DNA of 64,000 bases from Scytolyngbya sp. HA4215-MV1 (GCA_019359045.1 JAHHIA010000011.1:62001-126000); one strand, 5' to 3'. Positions 47,045 through 57,071 are shown, counted from the first letter of the stretch. Notes: generated from the sequence alone by a model not told the origin. Translations and numbers: made by a program.

Positions 47045-49495
47045 ATGATTCCCCACTCACTCACCCTTACCATTTCCGGCTTGCTTTCCCTATTCCTGCT
47101 GTTGGGCTATCTGGGTGCTCCACTCTGGCTCTGGACTGTTTATGGAGCAATGCTTTGCGGGGTGGTCAATCCACCGATCGCAGTTTGGATACTTTTGGGT
47201 GTTACTGCGTTGATCCTTAACATCCCCTGGTTACGGCAAAAGTTGGTGACAGGCTGGATTGTCAAAGCGATTCAAGCAATGCAAGTATTGCCTAATATTT
47301 CAGAGACCGAGCGGGCAGCGATCGAGGCAGGCAATGTCTGGGTCGAAGGCGAATTTTTCACTGGCAAACCTGACTTGCAGCGCATTCTCAACGAGCCTTA
47401 TCCGCAAACTTCTCCAGAGCTTCAGGCATTTTTGGACGGTCCTGTGGAAAAGGTCTGCCAAATGGCAACGGACTGGGAGATCTATCAGCGCAAAGATTTA
47501 CCGACAGCAGTTTGGGATTATCTCCGGCAAGAGCGCTTCTTTGGCATGATGATTCCCCAGGAATACGGTGGCTTGGGCTTTTCTAATTTGGCGTACAGTT
47601 CCGTGATGGTGAAACTGGCATCACGTTCCTTTACCCATGTCGCAACCGTAGGGGTGACCAATTCGCTGGGACCCGCTAAACTCCTACTGCGCTATGGCAC
47701 GCCGGAGCAAAAGCAATACTATCTGCCCCGATTGGCAAAGGGAGAAGAAATTCCCTGCTTTGCGCTGACGGAGCCAAATGCGGGGTCGGATGCGGCGAGT
47801 TTGATTTCGCATGGGGACGTGTTTCGAGGGGAAGATGGCAAGCTCTATCTAAGACTGAATTGGAGGAAGCGCTACATTACGCTGGGCGCGATCGCCACCC
47901 TGTTAGGGCTGGCATTTCGTCTGCGTGACCCCGACAACCTGCTAGGTAAAGGCAAAGAACCGGGCATTACTTGTGTGTTGGTGCCGACTCAGACACCTGG
48001 TGTAGTGATTAACCAGCGTCATGATCCAATGGGGGTGCCGTTCTACAACTCCCCAACTGAGGGACACAACGTCATTCTGCCGGTAGAACAAATCATTGGG
48101 GGGGTGGAGCAAGCCGGACAGGGTTGGAAGATGTTGATGCAGGCGTTGGCTGCGGGACGGGGCATCAGTTTTCCGGCAACCTGTACGGGCGTGGCAAAAT
48201 TGGTGGCACGGGTGGCAGGTGCCCATAGCGTGATTCGACGACAATTTGGACTGTCGATCGGTCGCTTCGAGGGCATTGAAGAACCCCTAGCTCGCATCGC
48301 CGGATTGACCTATGTGATTGATGCTGCCCGCCTCTATACTTGCGGTGCAGTGGATAACGGGCAACAGCCTGCAGTGGTCTCTGCGATCGCCAAATACCAA
48401 ACTACGGAACTTGCCCGACAAATCATTAACGACGGCATGGATATTTTGGCTGGCTCCGGCATTTGTCGCGGTCCTCGCAACTTGTTAGCCAATATCTACA
48501 CTGCCACACCGATTTCGATCACCGTAGAAGGTGCGAATATTCTCACCCGCACGTTGATGATTTTTGGGCAGGGGGCAATTCGCTGTCATCCCTGGGTCTA
48601 TGACGAAATTCAAGCGTTGAGCCGTGGCGATGGGGTTGGATTCGATCGCGTCTTCTGGTCCCACATGGGAACAATGATTCGCAATGGCTTCCGTACCAAG
48701 CTGTTGAGCCTGACTCGTGGACGGTTGGCACGATCGCCCGTTACTGGTGTCACGGCTCCTTACTACCGCAAACTTGCCTGGGTATCGGCTATCTTCGCCT
48801 TCCTGACCGATTTGGCAATGCTCTCTCTGGGGGGGGCACTCAAGCGCCAGGAAAAACTGAGCGGACGATTTGCCGATGTCCTGTCCTGGCTCTACCTAGG
48901 GTCTGCGACCCTGCGCCGCTTCGAAGCAGAAGGACGACAACCGGAAGATCTGCCCCTGGTGCATTGGGCAATGCAGTACGCTTTTGTCCAAATGCAACAG
49001 GCGCTTGAAGGCATTGTCAGTAATCTAGAAATTCCTGTTCTGGGTGGCTGGCTGCAAGGATCGATGTTGACCTGGTGGCGGTTAAATCCGATCGGCACAA
49101 TGCCTTCCGATCGACTTGGCAGCCAGGTGGCACAAAGTTTGCAACAACCGGGACAGGTTCGCGATCGCCTCACTCAGGGCATTTACCTTCCCACCGATCC
49201 ACAGCAAGCCCTGGGACGAATCGAACATGCTTTTGCTCTGGCACATCAAGCAGAACCGATCTTGCAAAAAATCAAAGCTGCCAGTCGCAGCGGACAATTA
49301 CCCTCAAGCAAACCTGATCAGTTGCTAGAGTTGGCTTACCAATCTGGGGTGATCAGCGAAGCTGAAGTTACCCTGATCTGCGAAGCCGAATTTGCCCGAA
49401 ATGATGCGATTCAGGTGGATGCCTTCAATTTTGAGGAGTATCAAAGCGGGGGGAACGCGCACCCCGAGTCGCTCAGTGAATTGGTAAGGGTTTAG
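47045..49495 (+). CDS. fadE: Acyl-CoA dehydrogenase, E. coli FadE type
   Basis: An 816-residue flavoenzyme for the first oxidation of beta-oxidation. Length and sequence match the E. coli FadE type: two N-terminal membrane segments (about 5-60), ISETERAAIEAGNVWVEGEF, FFGMMIPQEYGGLGFS, EIPCFALTEPNAGSDA, RYITLGAIATLLGLAFRL, GRFEGIEEPLARIAG and ITVEGANILTRTLMIFGQGA, followed by a C-terminal DUF1974 extension. The form is common in proteobacteria and rare, to my knowledge, in cyanobacteria. It is 122 bases after fadA and ends the cluster with a clear terminator. Confidence 0.95.
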   Translation: MIPHSLTLTISGLLSLFLLLGYLGAPLWLWTVYGAMLCGVVNPPIAVWILLGVTALILNIPWLRQKLVTGWIVKAIQAMQVLPNISETERAAIEAGNVWVEGEFFTGKPDLQRILNEPYPQTSPELQAFLDGPVEKVCQMATDWEIYQRKDLPTAVWDYLRQERFFGMMIPQEYGGLGFSNLAYSSVMVKLASRSFTHVATVGVTNSLGPAKLLLRYGTPEQKQYYLPRLAKGEEIPCFALTEPNAGSDAASLISHGDVFRGEDGKLYLRLNWRKRYITLGAIATLLGLAFRLRDPDNLLGKGKEPGITCVLVPTQTPGVVINQRHDPMGVPFYNSPTEGHNVILPVEQIIGGVEQAGQGWKMLMQALAAGRGISFPATCTGVAKLVARVAGAHSVIRRQFGLSIGRFEGIEEPLARIAGLTYVIDAARLYTCGAVDNGQQPAVVSAIAKYQTTELARQIINDGMDILAGSGICRGPRNLLANIYTATPISITVEGANILTRTLMIFGQGAIRCHPWVYDEIQALSRGDGVGFDRVFWSHMGTMIRNGFRTKLLSLTRGRLARSPVTGVTAPYYRKLAWVSAIFAFLTDLAMLSLGGALKRQEKLSGRFADVLSWLYLGSATLRRFEAEGRQPEDLPLVHWAMQYAFVQMQQALEGIVSNLEIPVLGGWLQGSMLTWWRLNPIGTMPSDRLGSQVAQSLQQPGQVRDRLTQGIYLPTDPQQALGRIEHAFALAHQAEPILQKIKAASRSGQLPSSKPDQLLELAYQSGVISEAEVTLICEAEFARNDAIQVDAFNFEEYQSGGNAHPESLSELVRV

Positions 49496-49531
49496 GGAAT
49501 GACCTCGATCGAACCAAACACCTGCTAAAAG

Positions 49532-49560
49532 ATGCGCGTTTCTCTAGAAACGCGCATTTT
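49532..49560. terminator. Terminator between fadE and the HEAT-repeat gene
   Basis: ATGCGCGTTTC pairs with GAAACGCGCAT across a TCTA loop, followed by TTTTCTT. It lies 36 bases after the fadE stop and 10 bases before the end of the convergent gene; the run of As on the left lets it serve both directions. Confidence 0.8.
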
Positions 49561-49569
49561 CTTCGCTCA

Positions 49570-50232
49570 TTATGCTTGCAACCCAGCTTGGGCTTCTTGG
49601 GCAATTTGGGAAACTTCATCGGTTGCCAATTTTTCTAATATAGGACGGGCTGCTGCGTCTTTAAACCGTCCAAGCGCCTGAGTCACCCGGTAGCGCACCT
49701 GCCAATCTGGATCGCTGGCAAAGGGAATGAGTAGGTCGATCGCCCGTGCATCGCCCAATTCGCCCAAAGAACCGATCGCCACCATTCGCAGCAATTCCTG
49801 ATCCGATTTCAGCGCCTCTTCTAAAAGCTCAAAGCCACGTGGATCGCCTAATTCTCCCAATGTGGCGATAATACTAAACCTGACTAACCATTCCGATGTG
49901 CGCTCATAGAGTTGCTTCAAATCATCAAACGCTTCTGTCAGTTGCAGCGCCCCAATGGCATCCGCTGCCGCTGCCTGCACATCTGCCTCCGAGTCGCGAT
50001 ACATGCGACCGCGTAAGAGAATCAGCGCCTTGGCTGGGTCTTGCTTCCCCAGCGTTGCCACCTGGCTTACCGCTGCATAGCGAACCCGCACATTGTTATC
50101 CTCAATCACCGTTTGAATTAACTCAAAGGCGATCGTGGGTTCCAGTTGGCGAATCAGATTGATAGCATGAAGGCGATCGCTAAAGTCAGATGAACCCAAC
50201 AGTTCCCTAACCGATTCGGGTGTCACAGTCAT
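49570..50232 (-). CDS. HEAT-repeat protein, NblB-like
   Basis: A 220-residue all-helical protein of PBS-lyase type HEAT repeats, with recurring units such as NNVRVRYAAVSQVATLGKQD, EADVQAAAADAIGAL, EWLVRFSIIATLGELGDPRG and DWQVRYRVTQALGRFKD. The length and N-terminus agree with what I recall of cyanobacterial NblB, involved in phycobilisome breakdown and chlorophyll homeostasis under nutrient stress. The family has many paralogues, including bilin lyases and IaiH, so the exact role is not certain. It lies 74 bases downstream of the CBS-domain gene on the same strand. Confidence 0.75.
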   Translation of the reverse strand: MTVTPESVRELLGSSDFSDRLHAINLIRQLEPTIAFELIQTVIEDNNVRVRYAAVSQVATLGKQDPAKALILLRGRMYRDSEADVQAAAADAIGALQLTEAFDDLKQLYERTSEWLVRFSIIATLGELGDPRGFELLEEALKSDQELLRMVAIGSLGELGDARAIDLLIPFASDPDWQVRYRVTQALGRFKDAAARPILEKLATDEVSQIAQEAQAGLQA

Positions 50233-50306
50233 TGATTTTCAAGTCTCGCTTACTAAAATTTTTCAACCGATAGAAAATATGTGATTGAGCAATGGGCAAG
50301 AAAGCG

Positions 50307-50771
50307 TCAAGTTTGTTCTGCTGCCATTGCCCGAACAATGTCTCCCCGTGTCAAAACCCCAATCACTGAACCTTTGGTATCAATGACCGGAAGACGATGC
50401 ACGTTTCGCTCATGCATCAAGTGGGCAGCATCCCGTAACGGTTTTTCAGGGGTAATGGTAATGGGGTTTTTACTCATCACTTCTCCAGCTGTTTGCCCCA
50501 GGACCTTATGAAGTTCTCGTTCATAGCGACCCGGATTTTCTAGATAGATCACACTATCTAGCAGCATGATGTAAGGAGGGGGCGTGGCTCCCGATTCTCG
50601 CCACATCAGATCCGTCTCTGAAACAATTCCCACCAATTTGCCCGTTGAATCAATGACTGGCAGACCGCTAATCCGCCGTTCTGCCAGAATTTTGATTACG
50701 TCTCCCAAAGATGTGTCTATCCCCACCGTGATGGGGTCACGAGTCATAATATCGGCAACAGTTTTGGTCAT
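50307..50771 (-). CDS. Two-CBS-domain protein
   Basis: A 154-residue protein made of two CBS motifs (about 1-60 and 95-152), each with the VxDIMTRDPITV / VMSKNPITI start and RISGLPVIDSTGKLVGIVSETDL / VHRLPVIDTKGSVIGVLTRGDI end. Such pairs bind AMP, ATP or SAM and sense energy state. A 35-residue insert between the motifs (PPYIMLLDSVIYLENPGRYE) is typical of cyanobacterial forms. It probably shares a transcript with the HEAT-repeat gene downstream. Confidence 0.9.
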   Translation of the reverse strand: MTKTVADIMTRDPITVGIDTSLGDVIKILAERRISGLPVIDSTGKLVGIVSETDLMWRESGATPPPYIMLLDSVIYLENPGRYERELHKVLGQTAGEVMSKNPITITPEKPLRDAAHLMHERNVHRLPVIDTKGSVIGVLTRGDIVRAMAAEQT

Positions 50772-50859
50772 GCTCAGCAGATCGCGTATTGGTTCTCTGG
50801 CTTTATTTTAGGGAATTGTGGGGATCAACCTGAGGGGATTCATAGGATGTTACATGACG

Positions 50860-50965
50860 GAGTGATGGGGTAGATGTGAGGGGATGGGGGGATGGGGTAC
50901 GTCGCTTGTCTCCTGACTCCTGACTCCTGACCCCTATCGCCTGTCTCCTATCGCCTATCTCCTCA
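50860..50965. repeat. Low-complexity tandem short repeats
   Basis: GATGGGG units and CTGACTCCTGACTCC / TATCGCCTGTCTCC units of 7-9 bases are repeated in imperfect tandem. This resembles the short tandem repeats common in filamentous cyanobacteria. Similar units occur at 52015-52170 and 12000-12065. There are no spacers of CRISPR type. Confidence 0.7.
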
Positions 50966-51994
50966 TTCCTCGCAAAACGCCCGAAGCAGCCGAATGCACT
51001 GCTCGATCGCACCTAGATGAGCAATTTCGTAGCCATGGGTGTTTTGAGTGGGGAAGCTGAGGCAGGCAGCACGGGCAACATGACCAAATTTCATAGCGAT
51101 CGAGGCATCACTGCCAAAGCCACTCAGGGTCGTGAGTTGCAGGGAAATGTTTTGAGCATCCGCCACTTGCCGAATCTCTGCATTCAACCCTTCATCATAA
51201 AGACCATAACCATCCTGTGCCAGAAGCACCGGATCGGCTCCGGGTTTAACCGGGTACTCCGAGGAAAGCGGACAAATTTCGAGGGCAATCAACGCATCCA
51301 AGGATTGTTTTTGAGTAAAGTAGAGTGCCCCGATCGCTCCCACTTCTTCTTTGGCAGAAAAAACGAGATAGGTGTCGATGGCAGGGGATGGTAGCTGCTC
51401 TGCCAGTGCTAGCAGAATCGCGATCGAGGCTTTGTTGTCGAGGGTGTAACTGGCGATAAAATCCTTAATCCGAAAGGGCTGCTTGCGGTGTTTGCCGACC
51501 ACAACGCGCGTGCCCGATCGTACTCCTGCTTCAGCCAGTTCTGCTGCTGTGCAGCAAGTCTCAACCCAGGCAGTTTCCCAGCGGACTGGAGTATCTTCTT
51601 GTTGTGCTTTTTGGGGCGATTCATGGGAAACATGGCGCGACCCAAAACTCAGAATGCCACTCAGGGTTTGGCGATCGCCCAATAAATCCACTACTCCCTC
51701 GCCATAAACCCAGGGAAATGCTCCCCCCAGGCGACGTACCTGCACTTGCCCTTCCTCCTCGACCGACTTAACGATCGCACCAATTTCATCCTTATGGGCT
51801 GTAATTGCCAGCGATCGGGTTGGGTCACGCCCCGCAATCTTCGCAACCACATTGCCTGCCGCATCTTGCCAGTGCTCTACCCCCAAAGCTTGCAACCGCG
51901 CCAGCAAAAACTGATCAATCTCAGTCTCCACACCACTGGGAGAATGCAGCATCACCAGCGTTGCGATCGTGTCAAATAGGCTCTCGTAAGGCAT
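50963..51994 (-). CDS. M42 family metallopeptidase
   Basis: A 343-residue aminopeptidase of the M42 (glutamyl/deblocking aminopeptidase) family. Metal ligands His67 and Asp69 (ITAHKDEIGA), the YTLDNKASIAI bridging Asp, the catalytic pair in SAKEEVGA and a final ligand region FPTQNTHGYEIAH are in place. Members form tetrahedral 12-mers that degrade peptides. The start at 51994 gives the usual N-terminus. The C-terminus runs into a tandem-repeat region, but the expected final helix (CIRLLRAFCEE) is complete. Confidence 0.9.
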   Translation of the reverse strand: MPYESLFDTIATLVMLHSPSGVETEIDQFLLARLQALGVEHWQDAAGNVVAKIAGRDPTRSLAITAHKDEIGAIVKSVEEEGQVQVRRLGGAFPWVYGEGVVDLLGDRQTLSGILSFGSRHVSHESPQKAQQEDTPVRWETAWVETCCTAAELAEAGVRSGTRVVVGKHRKQPFRIKDFIASYTLDNKASIAILLALAEQLPSPAIDTYLVFSAKEEVGAIGALYFTQKQSLDALIALEICPLSSEYPVKPGADPVLLAQDGYGLYDEGLNAEIRQVADAQNISLQLTTLSGFGSDASIAMKFGHVARAACLSFPTQNTHGYEIAHLGAIEQCIRLLRAFCEE

Positions 51995-52009
51995 AGGTTA
52001 TCGCGGGTT

Positions 52010-52170
52010 GTGTTTGGGAGACAGAATTTGGGAGTCAGTATTCAGGAGTCAGAATTCAGCATAGGCCTCGATCGAGCGAAGTCAGAATCTAAAAGACTTA
52101 AAACTTCTTCATCCCCCTTCCTTCCTCACTCTACTTCTTCACCCCATCACCCCATCACCCCATTACCTCG
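52010..52170. repeat. Low-complexity repeats between M42 and oxidase genes
   Basis: GGGAGTCAG/CAGGAGTCAGAATTCAG units and several ACCCCATC octamers (52141-52163) are repeated in tandem. The octamers encroach on the end of the oxidase gene at 52155, whose last residues are therefore less certain. Confidence 0.6.
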
Positions 52171-53522
52171 CGCTCGATCCATCCCCGCATCTTACCGGGA
52201 TTCAGCAAGCCATAAGGGTCAACCGTTTCTTTAAACGCCAGTTGCACCTTATCCACTTGTTTCATACCGCCATCTTCTAGTAAATAGGTGTGAGGATTGA
52301 AGTTCATCACCCCCTGAGACTCGTGGTAATCCATGATTTCATTCAGACGGGCTTCGGTGGTATAGCGAATAATTTGCAACCCAAAAATTCTGACACTGCC
52401 CATTAACCGAACAAACTCCAAATGCATCATTGCCTCATCGCCAAAGTGATGATACAAATGCTCCATTGCTTTCAGCTCTTTGTCTTCAGGAAAGAGGGTT
52501 TGCAGATAGGTCAACGTGGGGTCAACACTTCGCCCGTGCAATGTGCTGTGATTCCAGGAATATTCTGCTAATGCCACACCACGACTCGCTTCCTGAGCCG
52601 ATTTCTGATAGCAAATATTTCCTCCGTAGGCTTTCACCAATTCGGCTAGCGGTTCCAGGCAAGTTTCGGAGAGAATCAGCAGTGCTGCATGTCCTCCTTC
52701 GGGCACATAGCTCTTGAGGGCAGTGAAGTAGGTCGGGATGGGATGGGCACAGATACAGACCAGTTTTTTGATGATGCCATCGCAGTAACTGAGCGCCTGA
52801 CCAAAGTGAGCAGCAGTCATAAAGTCTGGGAAGCTGACGATTAGCTCTGCCCAAGGATAGGCAGGTCCCAGGGGAATTTCCAGTTCGGTAATAATGCCAT
52901 TGGTGCCGTAAGCGTGATTTACCTTCTGTACATCGTCGCCGCGCAATTCCAGCACGCGTGGTTCGTCTTCCATCGTGACCACGCGAACTGCCAACAGATT
53001 GCCCCGATCACGTAGTTGCCCGTAGGTGATGGAGCCAATGCCGCCACTGCCCCCACCGATGAAGCCCCCGATCGTTGCGGTGCGATAGGTCGAGGGAGCC
53101 ATGCGGATCTCCCAACCCATTTCCCGTGCCTGTTTATCCAGCGCTGCCAGCTTTACCCCCGGTTCTACACAGGCTAACCCTGGTTTCAGCCATTTTACCG
53201 CTTGCATCTTGCTCAGATCGAGAATGATGCCGCCTGCTAAGGGAACGCACTGCCCATAGTTGCCAGTCCCAGCACCGCGCACAGTCAGGGGTACTTTGTG
53301 CTTGACACAAACTTGGGCAACCCGCAAGACCTCTGCCTCACTGGTCGCCCGCACCACCAGATCACCCCGCTTCGACTCCAGTATCGGAGTCAGCACCGGG
53401 CTAAAGGTGTAGTAATCTTGCGACAGTTTGGTCAGTTGGGCGGGGTCGGTGATGACCTCCAGTCCAGCCAGTTCAACAATCAAGGCACTGATGTCCGGGG
53501 TAGTGGTAGCACTTGAGGTCAT
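52155..53522 (-). CDS. FAD-binding oxidase, GlcD-like
   Basis: A 455-residue flavoprotein of the VAO/glycolate-oxidase GlcD type. FAD-binding motifs VRGAGTGNYGQCVPLAGGII and IGGFIGGGSGGIGSITYGQL are clear, as is the NGIITELEIPLGP stretch. The C-terminal region is that of FAD-linked oxidases acting on 2-hydroxy acids such as glycolate or D-lactate, but the substrate cannot be read from sequence. The ATG at 53522 follows GGAG by 8 bases; a GTG three codons earlier overlaps that site. The gene stands 111 bases from the next, on the same strand. Confidence 0.85.
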   Translation of the reverse strand: MTSSATTTPDISALIVELAGLEVITDPAQLTKLSQDYYTFSPVLTPILESKRGDLVVRATSEAEVLRVAQVCVKHKVPLTVRGAGTGNYGQCVPLAGGIILDLSKMQAVKWLKPGLACVEPGVKLAALDKQAREMGWEIRMAPSTYRTATIGGFIGGGSGGIGSITYGQLRDRGNLLAVRVVTMEDEPRVLELRGDDVQKVNHAYGTNGIITELEIPLGPAYPWAELIVSFPDFMTAAHFGQALSYCDGIIKKLVCICAHPIPTYFTALKSYVPEGGHAALLILSETCLEPLAELVKAYGGNICYQKSAQEASRGVALAEYSWNHSTLHGRSVDPTLTYLQTLFPEDKELKAMEHLYHHFGDEAMMHLEFVRLMGSVRIFGLQIIRYTTEARLNEIMDYHESQGVMNFNPHTYLLEDGGMKQVDKVQLAFKETVDPYGLLNPGKMRGWIEREVMG

Positions 53523-53633
53523 GGCGAGCACTCCAGCAAAGGATTGAAATTCAAAATATCACGCTCTCTATTGTTAGGGAGAATGCTGGAATTGAGAGGT
53601 GTGATTGGATGCAGAATGCTGAGATGCACTCCC

Positions 53634-54572
53634 TTAGGCGACGTTTGCCAAAATTTCATCGTCGGTGGAGAAATCAATTTCTGCCTGATCGCGTCCGGAT
53701 GCCAGATAGTCGTTTTGGTAAGCGTCTTGCAGTCCTGAAACCAGGTCAAAAGCAGGGAACCAATTCAACTCAGTCGTGGCTTTGTGAATAGAGGCAAAGA
53801 AGTGCTGGGTGCGCATAGGGAAGGCTTTGCGCTTACCGAAGTCAAATTTTTGGGGATCGTAATGGACGATCTTGGCATCGTCGGCAGACTTGCCTACCGC
53901 GATCGCACAAGCACGCGCCAGCCCATCGAAGGTGACGCAGCGATCGCCCGATACGTTATAGATTTGTCCGATCGCCTGTTGACGTCCCAACACTTGGGTC
54001 ATCGCTGTAGCCAGGTCTTTCACATGCCCAAACTGGGTGAAGTGCTGACCATGTCCTGGGATCGGAATGGGGCGATCGCGCACAATGCGATCGAAAAACC
54101 AGGCTTCCAGGTCGTTATAGTTTTGAGGTCCATAAATGTAAGTGGGACGAATCGAGGTAAAGGGCACCCCTTGTTCTGCTAGGTATGATTCGGTCTCATG
54201 CTTCCCTTTGTGGCGACTTTTGGGATCGATGGCATCCCCTTCGACATGGGGCATCTGATCCGATTTCAGATATACTCCCGCAGAACTCATATAAATAAAG
54301 TGCTGCACTTTGCCCTTGAACAAATCTGCCAGGGGTTGTGTATCGCTCAATTCCCGCCCATTGTTGTCAAAAATGGCATCAAAGGTTTCGCCAGAGAGTT
54401 TAGAGATAAGGTCTGCGGCATCGGTGCGATCGCCATGGATCTGCTGAAGCCCCTCTACGGGCGCAGGCTTTTTTCCCCGATTAAACAGCACCACTTCATG
54501 TCCCTGTTCTACCAAAAGTTGGGTTAGAGACACCCCAATAAACCGGGTTCCACCCATGATTAAAATTCGCAT
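53634..54572 (-). CDS. CSP41b-like NAD(P)-dependent epimerase family protein
   Basis: A 312-residue extended short-chain dehydrogenase. The nucleotide fold GGTRFIG (7-13) is intact, but the usual YxxxK catalytic pair is not seen; SSAGVYLKS is followed by RHKGKHETESYL, as in the CSP41 group. CSP41 proteins bind RNA and act in chloroplast RNA and ribosome stability; cyanobacterial homologues are common and their role is less clear. The start at 54572 gives the fold at its proper place. A 609-base control region separates it from the divergent mnx gene. Confidence 0.85.
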   Translation of the reverse strand: MRILIMGGTRFIGVSLTQLLVEQGHEVVLFNRGKKPAPVEGLQQIHGDRTDAADLISKLSGETFDAIFDNNGRELSDTQPLADLFKGKVQHFIYMSSAGVYLKSDQMPHVEGDAIDPKSRHKGKHETESYLAEQGVPFTSIRPTYIYGPQNYNDLEAWFFDRIVRDRPIPIPGHGQHFTQFGHVKDLATAMTQVLGRQQAIGQIYNVSGDRCVTFDGLARACAIAVGKSADDAKIVHYDPQKFDFGKRKAFPMRTQHFFASIHKATTELNWFPAFDLVSGLQDAYQNDYLASGRDQAEIDFSTDDEILANVA

Positions 54573-54739
54573 TGTCTAACCCTTCCCCCTGCAAGAACCA
54601 AAATTCATTGGAATCGCTGTCAAGCATGGCGACTCGATTGGAGCCAGCAAAATTATGCTGTTCGCCCAGTCCACTTTGACCAGCAATCCCTCACTATCTT
54701 AAGACTTGTAGAACCCACCCAGCCTCGAATCTGAGAGCG

Positions 54740-54836
54740 AAACATCGGGCGTTGCTCAACAACGGGATGAAAATGATGCTGAATGATTTGAAACTTCCTT
54801 CCAAATCATCCTACTTTTCAGCAATGCCAAACATCG
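54740..54836. mobile_element. 81-bp MITE, copy 2, with perfect 8-bp target duplication
   Basis: The element spans 54748-54828 (81 bp) and starts GGCGTTGCTCAA and ends TTCAGCAATGCC, imperfect inverted repeats. It is flanked on both sides by AAACATCG (54740-54747 and 54829-54836), a perfect 8-bp target-site duplication. It is the same length as the copy at 2094-2174 and identical to it at 74 of 81 bases. The intact duplication suggests a recent insertion, upstream of the mnx riboswitch. Confidence 0.9.
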
Positions 54837-54860
54837 AGCATGCTGTCCACCCCTTCCTAA

Positions 54861-54877
54861 AACCATGTATCATGGTT
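54861..54877. promoter_or_regulatory. Inverted repeat AACCATG TAT CATGGTT
   Basis: A perfect 7-bp inverted repeat with a 3-base spacer, 6 bases before the riboswitch. It could be an operator overlapping the start of transcription, or a small hairpin. No known regulator site is matched. Confidence 0.35.
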
Positions 54878-54883
54878 GTGAAA

Positions 54884-54977
54884 CTGAAGGGGAGTAGCTG
54901 CTGGAACACCAGCCCACCTAAATCAACATACTGGCGATGAGCCTGGTTTAGGTGACAGGTAGCTTTAAGAACTTCAG
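54884..54977 (+). promoter_or_regulatory. Manganese riboswitch (yybP-ykoY class)
   Basis: Conserved loop GGGGAGTAG (54889-54897) and TCAACATACTGG (54923-54934) match the two Mn2+-binding loops of the class. Helices: P1 CTGAAG / CTTCAG (54884-54889 / 54972-54977), P2 GCTGG aaca CCAGC, and ACCTAAA / TTTAGGT (54916-54922 / 54947-54953). The gene downstream is a UPF0016-type Mn2+ exporter, the target expected for this RNA, which switches expression on when Mn2+ is high. The mechanism (transcription or translation) cannot be told, as no expression-platform terminator was recognised. Confidence 0.92.
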
Positions 54978-55181
54978 CTTTCAGCTCTCAGTTTGATTGT
55001 TGATTGCTCTTAATCCAAAAGAGGTTCTCAATCGTTGATGGCTGATCGCTGATGCCTAACCGCTATTTTGCAAGCGAGACCTTCACTGAGTTCACATTCT
55101 GTGAGCTTGGTGGGGTCTTATTTTAGTTCTCCTCAAGCTCTCAGGATGGTTACAGCCAAAATCCTAGAGGAGCCGAAGAGA

Positions 55182-55831
55182 ATGCTAACTGCTTTTACTG
55201 CAAGTTTATTGCTCATCACCATTTCAGAGTTGGGCGATAAAACCTTTTTTATTGCGGTGGTGCTGGCAATGCGCCATGCCCGTCGTTGGGTACTGGCAGG
55301 GGTGGTTTCTGCCTTAGCCGCCATGACCATTTTGTCGGTGTTGATGGGGCAGGTGGTATCTTTTCTGCCCAAGGCATATCTTCATTATGCTGAAATTGCG
55401 CTGTTTTTTGGGTTTGGAGTGAAGTTGCTCTATGATGCCAGCCAGATGAAGGCGCCAGCCAAAGCGGCGAACGCAAACGCCAGCCAACTCTGTACAACTT
55501 CAGAAGCAGAAGAGGAGGCAGCCGCAGTGGTAGCCAAAGCAGAATCTCGGCTGAAACAGGCAACCCCGATCGCCATTTATTTGGAAGCCTTTACCCTAAC
55601 CTTTTTGGCAGAATGGGGCGATCGTACACAAATTGCCACGATCGCGTTGGCGGCTTCTAATAATCCGATTGGGGTGACGATCGGCGCAATTCTGGGACAC
55701 ACTATCTGTGCTGTGATTGCGGTGATTGGTGGCTGTCTCATTGCTGGGCGGATTTCAGAACGGATGATCGTGGCATTGGGCGGGGTTCTATTTCTCATTT
55801 TTGGCACGGTTGCCTGGTGGGAAGGGGTGTA

Positions 55832-55832
<1 letters not shown>
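55182..55832 (+). CDS. mnx: Mn2+ exporter Mnx, UPF0016/GDT1/TMEM165 family
   Basis: A 216-residue membrane protein with six helices in two repeats, each with the family ion-binding motif: ITISELGDKTFF near residue 14 and LTFLAEWGDRTQIA near 140. A soluble Ala/Glu-rich loop joins the halves (about residues 85-125). Synechocystis Mnx exports Mn2+ from the cytoplasm. The ATG at 55182 has GAGGAG 9-14 bases upstream; the open-frame start at 55068 adds a non-conserved leader. The Mn2+ riboswitch upstream strongly supports the function. A large hairpin begins at its stop codon. Confidence 0.92.
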
Positions 55833-56908
<1,076 letters not shown>

Positions 56909-56982
56909 GAGGGTTTCTCAAAACAATCTCCTGTCTTGTAAGAGGATGTTTTGAAAGTCCTTTCGCAAGTAGCAACAGACCC

Positions 56983-57071
56983 GATCCCCCTCAATCCCTG
57001 TGCTTTAGCGAAGCCATGCCGACAGGCTATACGCACCGCTGCGCTAGAAAAAAGGGGGATTTAGGGGGATC
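56983..57071. repeat. 89-bp palindromic element, GATCCCCCT ends
   Basis: The ends GATCCCCCTCAATCCC and GGGATTTAGGGGGATC pair at 15 of 16 bases. The centre holds a GGCATGGCTTCGCTAAAG-type segment (on the other strand) and shares CTAGCGCAGCGGTGC with 14701-14715 in reverse. It looks like a non-coding, possibly MITE-type repeat; no clear target duplication was found. Confidence 0.65.

Larger units (their letters stand above)
54573..55181. other. Control region between the CSP41-like gene and mnx
   Basis: These 609 bases contain the MITE (54748-54828), an inverted repeat AACCATG TAT CATGGTT (54861-54877) and a manganese riboswitch (54884-54977). The 204 bases after the riboswitch form a long leader with no recognised terminator; an open frame from 55068 into the exporter gene is judged leader. 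Confidence 0.75.

Noticed and set aside
50860-50965. Tandem CTGACTCC-type units as a CRISPR array
   Set aside because: Units are only 7-9 bases, follow each other without spacers and no cas gene is present.
55068-55181. N-terminal extension of Mnx from 55068
   Set aside because: The residues are non-conserved leader downstream of the riboswitch; ATG 55182 has GAGGAG upstream.
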